A stretch of DNA of 64,000 nucleotides from NCBI GenBank assembly GCA_964247055.1, contig OZ176059.1, forward strand, positions 2,046,001 to 2,110,000, read 5' to 3'. The DNA comes from Paragordius varius (taxonomy: Eukaryota > Nematomorpha). Position 1 is the first letter of the stretch. Each line of letters opens with the position of its first letter. The notes under the pieces are model-generated. The model ran no database searches. It worked only from the letters and a program-made list of their open reading frames with translations, and was not told where the DNA came from. Position numbers and translations under genes: made by a program. Shown in pieces: positions 27,806 through 37,885 of the stretch.

Positions 27806-30800
27806 ATATTTATATATATAAATAATCTTTTACTACTTGAAAAAAATTAAAACTAAATTTATATATTTCAAGAAAAAAGGTTTTTATTTGAAAATGTGGA
27901 AAATTTTAAGAACTTGATTTTGATTGCTATCTTGCCCATTTTCATCCTTTTGCTTGAGTTTCGTAATGTCGTTTTTATCATTCTTTTTTGAACCTTTTTT
28001 GTTTTGTTTGTCAAAAAAAATTTAAATATACATAAAATTTTATTGATATGAGAATCGCTTAAAATTTTTGGTATGAGATATTATAAAAATTTTATTTCAT
28101 TATAAATATAATTATTAAAAGTAACAAGTAAAAAAGTGAGACGATATTATAGATAAAATAAAAGATACATTAAAAAAAATATATTTATATTAAAATATTA
28201 ACAATAAATTAAATAAACACCATTTGCAGTTCAAATTTACCTTGAACAATTCAAATTTGCCCTCGAACATTCAAATTTACCCTAAAAAAAAATGTATTTT
28301 GTAAGATTAAAAATTACCTTGTTTAACACTATAATGCTGAAAAAATCTAACTATGCCATAAAAATATATTTCATAATAATGAGTTATGTAAGTTCGAAAA
28401 CACATAATATATATAGGGTGACTTTGAATTGTTTAAGGGTGAATAAATTGTTCAAGGGTAAATTTGAATTAAAAATGTTGAAGGGTAAATTTGAATTTGT
28501 TTAAAGGTTAATTTGAATTGTAAATGGTATATATATAATATATTTACTATTTTCAGCGATAGCTTTAATGTTATTAAAGTAATTTAGGGCACGTTGTTGC
28601 ATTTTTTTTCTATTCCGTATAATCTAACAAAGGTTAAAAAATATAAATAAATAATAAAAGTAAGGCTAGAGATTAATTTTTAGTATACAACAATTTTTAC
28701 AATAATTTTCATTAAAAAAAACGTAAAAAGATAAAAAATATAGGAATGTAAATAGGTAACATATTCAATCTTATATATTTAATATTTGTAATTACAAGTG
28801 TAATATGAGTTGCTTTGGAAAAAAAGATGGTCTTTTACTTTTTATGTTTTGTGGCCATAATTAATAAATATTCAGAAAAAATACTAAGCTAAATGAATAG
28901 TTTTTTTTCAAAACCAAACAAACCGCTAAAAAATGAACCATTTTGCAGTTCAAAAACATATCATTTTAAAATGTTTAAGGATCGCTAGTTTTTTGTAATT
29001 AGCGTAGTTTCATATCCGCATGGTAGCGTTTTTACAAAGAATAATTTTTTGTAAAATTTAACCGCAAACCTAACCAGTTTAAAAACCATTAAAAGTAGGT
29101 TATAAAATATATAACTTTTAAAAGTTTTCAAATTAGTATCATCATATCCGCACATCGGTCATTTAAATCCTAAAAGCAAGTTAATAAAACAAAGACAGTT
29201 TTTAAACTCAACGATCGATTTTTAGGGAACAAAAAAATCCGTAATTTAACGGTTTCAAACATATAGTTATTAGGTTATTTGCAATCAGAGTGGTTTTATA
29301 TCCGCATTGCGGTCATATAAAAACCTAAACCACAGTTAGGTTTAAAAAAACAAGGTTTTTTGAGAAAAACATCTCTAAGCAGTTTTTAGGATCATAGAAA
29401 CCGGTGAATATCAATTTTAAAATATCACTTCCAAGTTTAAAAAACCGGTACTGGGTATATTAAATAGGGTTTAACATCCACACCGCGGTCATTTATAGGC
29501 ATAACCCAGAGATAGAGGTTTTAAACAGTTTTTAAAATTCCAACTTTATTTAGTTTGCACGCTCTTCTATCATTAATAAAAAATTAAACCACGCGTTTAA
29601 AGAAAATAAAAACCGTCTTAAAGCGAATATTTTTAATCTGTCAAGATCAAATTCAATATTAGCGATCAAGGTTTAACCCTATAATACCAATTTTAAATAT
29701 TTTTATTTTTCATAAGAGAATGATAAATATAATGTAAACTTTTTGTGTATATATATAGCATAAAACGCAAATACATTAAAGTTAACTAATTTTGTAAAAA
29801 AATATTTCGGTCAAAATTTTACATTATAAACTGGAATCACTATTAGCGACACAATACAAAATTTTATATAATATAAAATATAATTTTCTATTTAAAAAAA
29901 AATTTAAATATATCCTATAAAACAAAAGAAAAATAAGATAATAATCATTTTTACCCTTCGATGTATTTTAGCGTAACGCAAATAGGAAACGTTTAATTCA
30001 GATTCTAATTGCAACATTTTTTCCTCCATAAGTTGTTCACTTGGTGATGTTCTAAAAAAAAATATTTTTTATAAAAATTAAGTCTAATGAAATCCTACGG
30101 GGACATGGATAGGCGCTAAGGGAAAAGACCAGTTTGCTTATGATCTGTAAAATACTACTTTTATTAAGTAAAAAATTGCCTTAAATAACCATAAGTATAC
30201 CATTTACAGTTCAAATTCACCCTTGAAAAAATTCAAATTCACCCTAAAAATAAATAATGTGTTTTCCAACTAATATAACTCATTATTAATAAGAAATATA
30301 TCTTTATGGCGCATAGTTTATATTTTTTCAATTTTAATTAAAACAAAATTTTATTTTTAAAAAGTATATAAAATATAGGTAATTTTTAATTTTTAAAAAC
30401 ACATAATTTATATGAGGGTAAATTATTTGAGGGTGAATTTGAATTGTTCAAGTGTGAATTTGAATTGTAAATGGTATATAATTATAATATAAATTATTAT
30501 GTGGTATTAAAACTCCGATTCGAAGTAAGTCCTACCCTTGAAATAAGATAAAAAATTAATTAATCTATTTATATTTCATGTTTTAACACCCTAAAAATAT
30601 CACTCTTAAATTCAAATTTGCTTAGATAATTATAAAAATTAAAACGAAAATTATGTAATAGAATTTAGGTTTAGGTTTTTAATTCAATTTTATAACGTCA
30701 AAATTACAATTACATTTACAAAGTCTTTTAAATAAAAAAGTAAGAGTTTTATATTTTTTTAGAAATAAAAAAACAAAATTTGTTTATCCATATATACATC

Positions 30801-33800
30801 TCTATAATACCCTTTTTTCCACAACCAATATCTACAGGTAATTAATTAAGGTTATATTATAATTATTGTAAATATTAGCAATTGTTTTGATATTCATCGC
30901 CGATAATTTCCCATAAAGAATTAATTAAGGCTCCGCTAAATTACTTAGATAAAAAATTATATTAAAATTAAATAACTATTAAATTTAAAAGGTCATGTTG
31001 AACAATCTCTTTATATTTAAAAAGTTAGAACTTTTGCTGATGTTAAGGTAAAAGTGAATGTAAAAAATTGGTGGTCTGGATAAAACATAATTGGTTTAAA
31101 ATGAGCAAAAAAGTTGGTCCACAAAGAATATATGTTGGTTTATCTTAAACCATAATAAAGGAATAAAGCCCGATTCCTATCGTAATTATATTAAAGGGTA
31201 ATTTCAAAAGGTAGAAATATTGGTTTTAAAAGTGAAAAAAAAGTTGGTCCAAAATAATTAAAGTTGGTTTTACAAATGTTAGTTTACCTTATACCAGAAA
31301 GAATTAAAGGCTGATTAATTAGATTATCATTACAAGTAATTTTTTATCAAAATGCTTTAAAATAAATATGAACACACCCTTATTTTCAAAAAGATAAAAA
31401 AATCAGGTGATAAAACATTGGTTTTAAGTGAGGAAAAAAAGTTTGTCCAAAATGAAAATATTTTACATACCATAAAAAGTAAGGCCCTCTATTTGATTAT
31501 CATTACGGGTAGTAAGGATGAAAATGTTCATTTTAAATGTAAAAAATGGTGTTATAAAAAAAGTATTGGATAATAAAAGTTGGTTTTATATGTAAAAAAT
31601 TGTTACCTTATAAATAGGACCTAGATCCTAACTTACTTTATCATTACAAATATTTTTTTAAAAAAAATAGAAATGTTGACTTTAAAGATAATAGGTTTAA
31701 ATGGAAAAAAAATTAGTTATATAGAAAATATGTTGGTTTACCTTTGACAAAAAAAAGTAAGGCCGAATTCCTAACTTAATTATCAAGGGTAATTTTCAAA
31801 GATAAAAATGTTTATTTAAACAAACGATATCCTTTTTGTTCTGGAGATAGATGATGGTTTTAAAGAAAAAACTATGGTTAAATAAAAAAATAATGTTATA
31901 AATTAATAAAAGGTAATATCCAATTCCTAACTTACTTAATCATTACTGGTAAACTCTATAGATGAAATATTAAACTCCCCCTAATATTTTCAAAAATTAA
32001 AATTGTTGACATGTGTTGATTTAAATAGGAATTAAAAAGAATAAATGTGTTGATTTACCTTATACCAAAAAGGAGTAAGGCTCGATTCCTAACTTGATTA
32101 TCATTACGCGTGGGTATGAGGCGAGCTATATGACTCCACTTAAAACCTTCACGTTTAAGATGGGCCAATAATTCGGCATCATTTAATGCGCTCCATTCAC
32201 CAAATTTAAGGCCCGGTTCCAACATAACTATATATCTATACATATTAAAATTATATATTAAAATTAAATTGAATATTTAATATTTTATATCATTATTAAG
32301 TAAAATGCAAAAAATTAAACCATCTCGAATATCATATGGGTAAAAAAGTAATATAAAATGATTTAAGATAACTGTTATAAAACAATTAAAACGACTTTTT
32401 AAAGATTTAATTACAAATGTAAATTTCTGATGCAAAAATTAACATTTACGATTAACCAATTAAAATTTATAATCGAAATTGCCAAATGCAATTACGCTTT
32501 GAATTGGATTTCCAACAATTAACATTTAATTATTTGGCTTGATTACACACATATAGTGGTTTCAGTTTTAATTTATTTTATTTATTAATTCTAAAAAAAG
32601 TATATTTTTTGGCAAATATAATATAATTAATATCAAACTAAAATGTTTTAAAGTTTCACAGCAGTTAATCCAAATTTTTTATAAAATAAAAAAAAATTAC
32701 TTATAGATATTAAACAAAAATGTTTTAATCAATATAATATTATTATTATTAAAACAACTAATAAAACAATATCTATTCATTCTTTCGTTTAAAAGTAATC
32801 AAAAAATAAAATATTTTTTAAATAATATTCTTTACTTTTCACGGCATTGATAATCAGTGCGACCAGGAATTAGTGAAGCTATTTTAGTCCAAGCAAATCC
32901 ATACTTTTCTATACCTTTTTTCAAAGCCTTGAAAAAGCCCATTAATTAATATAAATAAATATTGTAAATAACAAAGTTCCCTCCCCTCCCCCTTGATAAT
33001 GTAAGAATTTAAATTTAGGTTAGTAAAAAATAAAAATAATAAAAATAAATGATTATGGATTATCAACACACGCGCAACTCAAAAATCCCTAAAAAACTAA
33101 TGGTGATATTAATTTCTAAGATTTAGATCTCTTATTCATATAATCAAATAAAAATTGTATAGTTATCAGTATCTTTTAAAAAAAACCTTAAAACCTTAAA
33201 TACTCCAAAATGTTTAAATCCATATAAATATAATAAACATAAATCAATATTTTTTGAAAAAACCCTCAGAATCGCTAGTAAAACAAAACATTTACATGCA
33301 TTTCATTTAAGTCCCATTTGCCGGTCCGTAAGTTTGGGTTAATTTTTTTGTACCGTTGAACCAATTGTATACTACTGCGTTCGGGGAAGTGTTTGAATAT
33401 TAAGGACCATAAAATACGATTCCCCACACGATGTTCTTCAACCAATGTAATAAGTCTACTGTCTTCTTCGGTTGTCCATCTATTTAATTTCCAACAAAAA
33501 TAATTTGCTTCTTTAAAAAAAGGATTTTTGAAAGATAAAATAAAAAGATCTTGTTTCAATAATATATGGTAAATGTGAAGTAATTGAATATCAACTTTTT
33601 TAAACAATTTATTGGATAAAACATAAGCTAATCTTAAAAAAAGAGAAACTCACTTTTAAGAAAGACTCAAAATCTTAATTAAAAAATTGAAAAAAATGCA
33701 TTATAGTATTATATATTCCATTTCCTGAAGTTAATATGCCTATTGAAACCAAAAATATAATATCAAATGTCAAATATTTCTCATTTAATTAAATATTTAA

Positions 33801-35493
33801 AAATTCATTGTCCAAAAATTACAAAATGTAAATATTACTCAAAAAATATTATAAAATATAACTAAAAACGAAAATCACATACGGTTTTAGATCCCGAAAC
33901 AATTTTTGATATTGAGCTAAGCATTGGTACGGCAGACGATTTGTACCCAAATCACGTGCAACGCGTGACCAATCATGTTTATTTTGAATCACGTGATCTA
34001 CCAAATTTCTCAGTTGTTTGTTTTCTTCATCAGTCCATGCCGACTTATTAACGCTCGGATGTATGTAGTTACGCCAAAATTGTTCACATTGCCTAGCTGT
34101 GTAAGTTTTACCCAATAACTAGAAAATTAAATTATAAAGATAAAATAATTTAAGAGATAAAGGAAATATTTATTTATGAACCTTAATTTTTTATTTATGA
34201 TCAAGCAATCGTTTTGGGTTGCGGCGAAACAAAAAACAAAGATTTACATTAAAACGCTAATATCTTTTTGGTTTGACATAAATAAAACAAGATTAAAAGA
34301 TATCTTTAAGAAATATATACATTAGTCAATTAGTTTCCACGTTTTGTCTTTTGCTATTAAATTGAATATTAATTTAAATATTTCTAATATGTATATCAAA
34401 GCGTTTTTTATTCTGCCCAAAATTTTGATCCAAAACACAACATATAAAGATTCTTTAATAATATCCAAAAAAATATCAAAATAAATATCCGTCGTGATAA
34501 TCAATTAAAAATTCGTCTATACATTTAAACACATAACTGTAAAAACTATTTATATCTGCACAAATTTAGAAAAATTTTAACATAACTTACAGCAGACAAT
34601 TCATTCCAATTGATATCGTTTGAAGACACCGATTTAATTTCCTCAATGGTTATAGGAGCTTCTTGCATTTCAATCAAAGATCTTTCTATAGTTTCCAATC
34701 GTGTTTGATGATCTTTATATTTTTCATCGGTAACTATAGCATCCGGGTTATCTAATTCCAAATCCGTCAATAACTTTAAACGCCTAATATATGAAATATA
34801 TTATTGTTGGTAATTGTTAAAAAATGTTTTTTGAATGAAAAATGGATGCTGATTTAAAATGTGTTTGACACAAACTATATTGTCTTTTATTCGTGTTGAA
34901 ATAAAAGTATTAATTTTAAATGGAAAATATCTGATAAATAATGGTATAACTGCAATAAATATAAGATGACTATAAAAAAGAATTAACATAAAAAAATATT
35001 ATTACTTTTTCATAAGAGGTTCACATTTTAACCTTAACACTTCTTTACGAATCAAGGTAATCAAGGCATCCATATCATCTGGGACCCCTAAAAAGATTAT
35101 AAAATACATAAAAAATCTTACATCTTAGTTGATTAGCCTCATTACAGGTAACAATGCCAAAAGAATGTTTTAAATCCACATCAATATTTTTTGGAGGAGG
35201 CTTATTTTAAATTAAATTTTTACTTTGCCATATTCATCACATATATACGACGTGTTAAACCCATAGTCTTTAAGCGAGGCTTTTTCTTCAGCCGAATCGA
35301 ATGTAGTTAAATTTTCAAGATATTCTTCAATGTCAGCGTTTTCTGTTTTCAAGATTTTCTAAACATTATAGATATTCTAAACCTTTTCCCCATTTACTAA
35401 TTCGATGAGATTGTCTAATATATCTACTAATCCGGTTAATTTCAGTAAATATTCCTTGTTAAGATTTGAGTAGGAATATAACTCCCGCGACAT
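13725..35493 (-). CDS. SNAPC4: SNAPC4/SNAP190-like Myb-repeat protein (26 exons, about 1744 aa)
   Basis: DNA-binding subunit of the complex that starts snRNA transcription. Exons in transcript order: 35493-35383, 35358-35224, 35200-35122, 35087-35006, 34783-34591, 34118-33883, 33479-33296, 32927-32836, 32235-32059, 30051-29955, 28623-28548, 27993-27914, 27743-27683, 26618-26352, 25678-25321, 24105-23969, 22621-22483, 21671-21622, 20891-20830, 19986-19719, 19212-19042, 18520-17783, 17290-17159, 16062-15488, 14935-14352, 13875-13725. All phases match and the sum is divisible by three. A half repeat (about 201-222, GKTYTARQCEQFW) and four Myb repeats follow (Trp at 228, 280, about 335 and 385), the Rh-Ra-Rb-Rc-Rd order of SNAP190. 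The C-terminal part has weak SNAPC4-like blocks (RFRTRLVQ, VVVP), an AT-hook-like APRGRPR and long Asn/Ser/Thr-rich stretches. The Myb half is firm; the downstream half rests on phase continuity. Confidence 0.85.
14949..17132. repeat. Introns 23-24 of SNAPC4: family C and D elements and (TA)n tracts
   Basis: The intron between exons 24 and 23 (16063-17158) holds a family C hairpin at 16485-16638 (tagcgtatggcataaaaca inverted at the other end), a 58 bp (TA)n tract at about 16637-16694 and a family D element at 16844-17132. The family D arm ends about 26 bp from the exon 23 donor. A further (TA)n tract is at about 14958-14981 beside the exon 25 acceptor. The intron 14936-15487 shows nothing else. 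Confidence 0.65.
18521..19041. other. SNAPC4 intron 21 (between exons 21 and 22)
   Basis: AT-rich, contains a short poly-C tract (about 18594-18604). No element or exon could be identified. Confidence 0.4.
19213..20310. repeat. SNAPC4 introns around exon 20: family C and D elements
   Basis: A short family C hairpin lies at about 19600-19702 (agtatgcattttaatggttgc and its inverse ending gcatactgta), ending about 16 nt from the exon 20 donor at 19718. A family D element lies at about 20017-20303 (aaaagtaaaaatataaagaca arm and inverse arm tgtctttagctttgtccgt). Confidence 0.65.
21126..21456. mobile_element. hAT-like non-autonomous element with a poly-C tract
   Basis: The left end cagtggttttcaacc and the right end gaaaatccactg form an imperfect terminal inverted repeat like those of hAT elements (cagtggttctcaa type). 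Length is about 331 bp. Immediately inside the left end is an uninterrupted run of about 22 C (21142-21163). I could not see a convincing 8 bp target duplication. It lies in the SNAPC4 intron between exons 18 and 19. Confidence 0.6.
22147..22455. mobile_element. Family A MITE, copy 2
   Basis: Begins accatttatagttt, ends ttgtaaatggt. It has two to three caaattcaccct-type repeats per arm and the aaattatgtgttttcgaac core. It ends 28 nt from the donor of SNAPC4 exon 17 (22483-22621). Confidence 0.8.
22663..22933. mobile_element. Family D MITE, copy 3
   Basis: The left arm cagtaaaaattgaaatta then gacgtaaaaatataaagac; the right arm is its inverse near 22880-22933. A (TA)n tract adjoins each end. 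It starts 42 nt upstream of SNAPC4 exon 17, so that exon is sandwiched between a family D and a family A element. Confidence 0.75.
22934..23968. other. SNAPC4 intron 16, remainder
   Basis: AT-rich sequence with no exon supported. Open frames at 22863-23249 and 23786-24007 are non-homologous, and the second overlaps antisense exon 16. Confidence 0.5.
24606..24897. mobile_element. hAT-like fragment
   Basis: The left end cagaggtgtccaacacaaa followed by ggctttgtgggccgta is the classic hAT end. The right end (gcgccacaccctcta) is only loosely complementary. Interior repeats the gggccgcattcg motif. The element is probably old and partly eroded. Confidence 0.6.
24951..25213. mobile_element. Family A MITE, copy 3
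   Basis: Begins accatttacgattcaaattc, ends agtgtaaatggt. It has paired caaattcaccct-type arms and the aaattatgtgttttcg core. It lies in the intron between SNAPC4 exons 15 and 16. Confidence 0.75.
25764..26262. repeat. Repeat F copy and family C double hairpin in SNAPC4 intron 14
   Basis: About 25764-25855 is the inverted relative of 8388-8465. At 26069-26262 is a near-perfect palindrome of about 195 bp: tacagtatgcattttaacgg at the left and its inverse at the right. An inner pair, cagtagtgtatgg and ccatacactactg (about 26128-26200), has the same form as the free-standing family C elements, so this may be one element inside another. Confidence 0.65.
26656..27052. mobile_element. Family A MITE, copy 4 (expanded arm)
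   Basis: The left arm contains at least six tandem variants of aaacctttcaaattcaccctt. The right end is gtgtaaatgat. It starts 38 nt upstream of the acceptor of SNAPC4 exon 14. Confidence 0.7.
27053..28218. other. SNAPC4 introns flanking exons 13 and 12
   Basis: AT-rich, with a (TA)n tract at about 27774-27802. The short charged exon 12 (27914-27993) was found by phase: exon 11 ends in phase 1 and exon 13 needs phase 0, and this segment (GSKKNDKND..., donor CAA/GTTCTT) bridges them. Confidence 0.6.
28219..28530. mobile_element. Family A MITE, copy 5, abutting a splice donor
   Basis: Begins ccatttgcagttcaaattta, ends ttgtaaatggt, with three to four ggtgaatttgaattg-type repeats in the right arm. 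The element ends 17 nt from the exon 11 donor of SNAPC4 (28547). Confidence 0.8.
28683..28875. mobile_element. Family D MITE, copy 4 (short)
   Basis: Left arm caatttttacaataatt then acgtaaaaagataaaa; the inverse arm is at about 28835-28875. It starts about 60 nt upstream of SNAPC4 exon 11, on the opposite side from a family A copy. Confidence 0.55.
28930..29560. repeat. Decayed tandem array of about 150 bp units
   Basis: The motif atatccgca..gcggtcatttaa recurs at about 29009, 29146, 29293 and 29475. Each is followed by a block of the form aaacctaaa...caaggtttttaaa. Units are strongly diverged. No coding frame persists across units. It is in SNAPC4 intron 10. Confidence 0.55.
30199..30475. 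mobile_element. Family A MITE, copy 6
   Basis: Begins accatttacagttcaaattc, ends ttgtaaatggt. Arms carry caaattcaccct repeats and the core aaataatgtgttttcc. It lies 148 bp from the acceptor of SNAPC4 exon 10. Confidence 0.8.
31000..32058. repeat. Decayed tandem array derived from the SNAPC4 exon 9 donor region
   Basis: Starting at the true exon 9/intron 9 junction (about 32045-32115: tttaccttatacc...aaggctcgattcctaacttg) diverged copies recur every 140-175 bp at about 31920, 31765, 31625, 31485, 31305 and 31165. Each keeps pieces of cctaactt...atcattac and of the gttggtttacctta block. Linkers share ttggttttaaa and aaaaaagttggtcc. No copy looks like a working exon. Confidence 0.65.
32236..33295. 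other. SNAPC4 introns 7 and 8
   Basis: Intron 8 (32236-32835) and intron 7 (32928-33295) flank Myb-repeat exon 8. They are AT-rich. No element or extra exon was identified. Confidence 0.5.
33480..34590. other. SNAPC4 introns 5 and 6
   Basis: Intron 6 (33480-33882) and intron 5 (34119-34590) are AT-rich with no recognised repeat. Confidence 0.5.
35088..35382 (-). other. Three micro-introns at the 5' end of SNAPC4 (24, 23 and 34 nt)
   Basis: Introns 35359-35382 (24 nt), 35201-35223 (23) and 35088-35121 (34) start GT and end AG. The first and second carry in-frame stops, and the third is in a phase-1 position. Joining gives a continuous acidic N-terminal region ending KCEPLMKKRLKLLTDLELDN. Confidence 0.82.
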
Positions 35494-36074
35494 GATCAAT
35501 TTAAAAATAAAACAGATGGCGAATTTTTAAATAGGAGAAAAGCCGAACCTTAAAAGGTAGAGCACCAAATAAATAATTGTTTTTAACATACATTAACAAT
35601 GCACAATATCGATAAATAAATTACACATACATTCGGTTACAGTCTTAATTACTAATATATATTCTCCCCCAAAATATAAGCATAAGACAAGAAAAGAATT
35701 ACATTATTATCTAAAAATTAACAAATGAAGTAAATGAATAGTATTTACTCAAGCAAATTTTTTAATGTATTTAATTTATATTGATATGACATACACATAC
35801 AAAAATATAATTTGCTTTTATCATAACACATGTCACTATAAATATATTTAATTTTATTACTAATCACTTATGTTATAATAAATCAATTACTAACTGCTAA
35901 TCGTAAAGGTTAATTTTAATATTATATAAGTATTTTTTTATATATTTCAACTCGTTATTTAAATATTTAGCTAAAATTCTCTATTGTTTTCATCTATAGA
36001 GAGAAGTTAGTGGAAATTCTAAAAAAGTAAATTTTAAATTTATTATATTTTTATTCCTAACCTATATTTAATAG
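35494..36074. other. 5' flank of SNAPC4
   Basis: AT-rich. No clear promoter motif, element or gene was seen. Confidence 0.4.
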
Positions 36075-36255
36075 ATATCCCATTGTATTTGCAAAAGGGC
36101 TTCTCTCAAAATCAATAGCAAAACGTGAAGTAGTATGGAGAGACATACACCAGGAATTCGTGATGGACACGGGGGAAGTTATTGATATTTCTCAATTGAA
36201 AAAAATGTCGCAAAATATCAAAACAACTTTTAAGAAGAAGATGGATATTCTTTAA
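36075..36255 (+). CDS. Myb/SANT-like (MADF-type) domain fragment
   Basis: After a possible acceptor (tttaatag) the frame encodes about 59 residues beginning YPIVFAKGLLSKSIAKREVVW and containing EFVMDTGE then QLKKMSQNIKTTFKKK. This matches the family pattern of Myb/SANT-like DNA-binding domains found in transposon-derived and regulatory proteins (a conserved W, a TG turn, then QLKKxxxNxKxxxKKK). It ends in TAA just before a cag/gtatta donor-like site. The first exon and ATG are missing. It could be part of a decayed PIF/Harbinger element whose end may lie at 37885, or a small host gene. Confidence 0.5.
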
Positions 36256-36489
36256 ACAGGTATTATTTATAACGGGCTTACTTATTTTTATCATAATCAA
36301 GGCACTAAGCCCATTATTTTTTATGACTTAGGAAATATGCTAAGGGGTATTTTTAATACAAAGTTAATATTAGCAAGAATGTTCGAAATTTTTAACATCA
36401 CAAAACGTGATTTCATTCACAAAAAATGTAAAAACACCTAAGTCTCGGTTAATATTACTTTTAGTTGAAATCCTTATCTACCCATTTAG

Positions 36490-36672
36490 ATAGGTAATAA
36501 AAAAATTGTGTTATTACCCCATGAGAAGGTTATGTTGGATATTATGGATTACGAACATATACCAGTGCATATTAATATTCCTGGTGGTAAAGAATGTGGT
36601 ATCGTAACAATTGCCGATGATATTCCTTTAAGACATAATCCATATATTTATACATTTATACTACAATTGTAA
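36490..36672 (+). CDS. Unidentified coding-like exon
   Basis: Open frame after the acceptor-like ccatttag, about 60 residues with a non-AT-biased composition, including VLLPHEKVMLDIMDYEHIPV and GGKECGIVTIADDIPLRHN, ending TAA. I do not recognise a family. It lies 230 bp downstream of the Myb/SANT-like fragment on the same strand and may belong to the same gene or element. Confidence 0.4.
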   Translation: MGNKKIVLLPHEKVMLDIMDYEHIPVHINIPGGKECGIVTIADDIPLRHNPYIYTFILQL

Positions 36673-37029
36673 CTCTGATTTTTTAATCCTGTTAAAGGTA
36701 TGTGCGTAATAAAAAATGTCAATTTTAATTTATATTGGTACATCCGTGCCGCGACCAACTACAAATAAAAAATATGTAAAAATCAGAAAAGGTGTCCCAA
36801 AATACTATAGCTAATATGCATTTTAAAGTTTTGGAGCTTCATTATGAAGTATCACTGCTTCAGAAAAAAGTTTTACGGCTGGAGAAACATAAACTCAATA
36901 ATTTTAATATATGAAATAAATTTATTATATCTTTTTAAAATACAATCCAATATTAAATTGTCATTAATATATATATATATATATATATATTATATAATCC
37001 ATACGAATCAATATTTTTAGCAAATATAT

Positions 37030-37170
37030 TTAGAATAAATTTAATGCTTTTAATAAATTTACAATGTTATCTCTTTTCTGTTGACCTGAGATTCTTTCGT
37101 GTCTCAAAGCACTATCCATATTGTCTTCATCTTCACAATCATCATCGTTATATTTGTTTTTGAAATGGTT
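37030..37170 (-). CDS. Terminal-exon-like fragment with acidic tract
   Basis: Minus-strand frame after a ctatttgttatttgacaag acceptor-like site: 46 residues including NDDDCEDEDNMDSALRHER then a helical end IVNLLKALNLF before TAA. Composition and ending look like a real C-terminus, but the family is not recognised. The next plausible coding piece on this strand is 37606-37800, inside a repeat-family copy. Confidence 0.4.
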   Translation of the reverse strand, partial: NHFKNKYNDDDCEDEDNMDSALRHERISGQQKRDNIVNLLKALNLF

Positions 37171-37539
37171 CTTGTCAAATAACAAATAGAAGGATATTTT
37201 TTAAAATTATCTAAAAGGTTATATATTTTATTTTAAAAATAATTTAACCTTAATTTATAGATATACAGGATAAATGACAAAAGTTGTTCAAGGTGCGTTC
37301 TATTAAAGTAGATACGTTTACGTTTAACAATCTATATAATTATACAAATTTACTTGAATTTAAATTGTATTTTTACAGATATCACCTGCCCTCAAATATA
37401 CCTTTGTTAAATTTTTAAAGCGCAATTGTTATTTAGTGAGACTAATGTTGCTTACAATAAATAATTAAGATATAATCTAAAATTTTATATTTATACCTGT
37501 ATTATGTTAAACTTGTAGTAAAATAATATAACAGTGTTT

Positions 37540-37885
37540 GAAGGGCGATTGGATTCTTAAAAAACTATAGGTATAGGGTTAAATATTTGAAAGAATCATT
37601 ATTATTTTAACATACCTAACTTTGAGTTTTACTTCAATAAATGCATATTGTATTGGGTGTTTATTCTTTGTTGCTTTAATCAATAAATTTTCGTTGTAAA
37701 ATTTCAAAATATTCCCCGCATAATTTGAATTGGGTGGTAAAAAAGTTACATGTATAAGAAAAAAACTTGACTCAAGTGTTTTTTTATCACCGATCTTCAA
37801 GTGTACACTTACTGGCTTAAGTAATTTTGCTCAACTTGCTACGCTTGGCTTACAAGTCAAGTGCGACTTTTTTATCACCCCACCC
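37540..37885 (-). mobile_element. Terminal portion of a GGGTG-ended element with coding-like segment
   Basis: Read on the minus strand from 37885 it opens gggtggggtgataaaaa and repeats the motif cacttgact..taagccaagc, then runs into a frame of about 70 residues including LPPNSNYAGNILKFYN and HPIQYAFIEVKLKVR. The same end and the IQYAFI block recur at 46602-46860. This is therefore a second copy of the 46602-49151 family. Its other end is not evident. Confidence 0.55.

Noticed and set aside
28930-29560. CRISPR-like array
   Set aside because: Repeats are diverged, 140-180 bp apart, without short identical direct repeats, and lie in a eukaryotic intron.
13725-30051. Treating the Asn-rich minus-strand exons downstream of the Myb repeats as a separate gene
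   Set aside because: Exon 9 ends in phase 2 with an aag/gtaaat donor and the exon at 30051 starts in phase 2 with a good acceptor. No start codon context or promoter separates them, and weak SNAPC4 C-terminal similarity continues. One gene is the simpler reading, though transcript proof is lacking.
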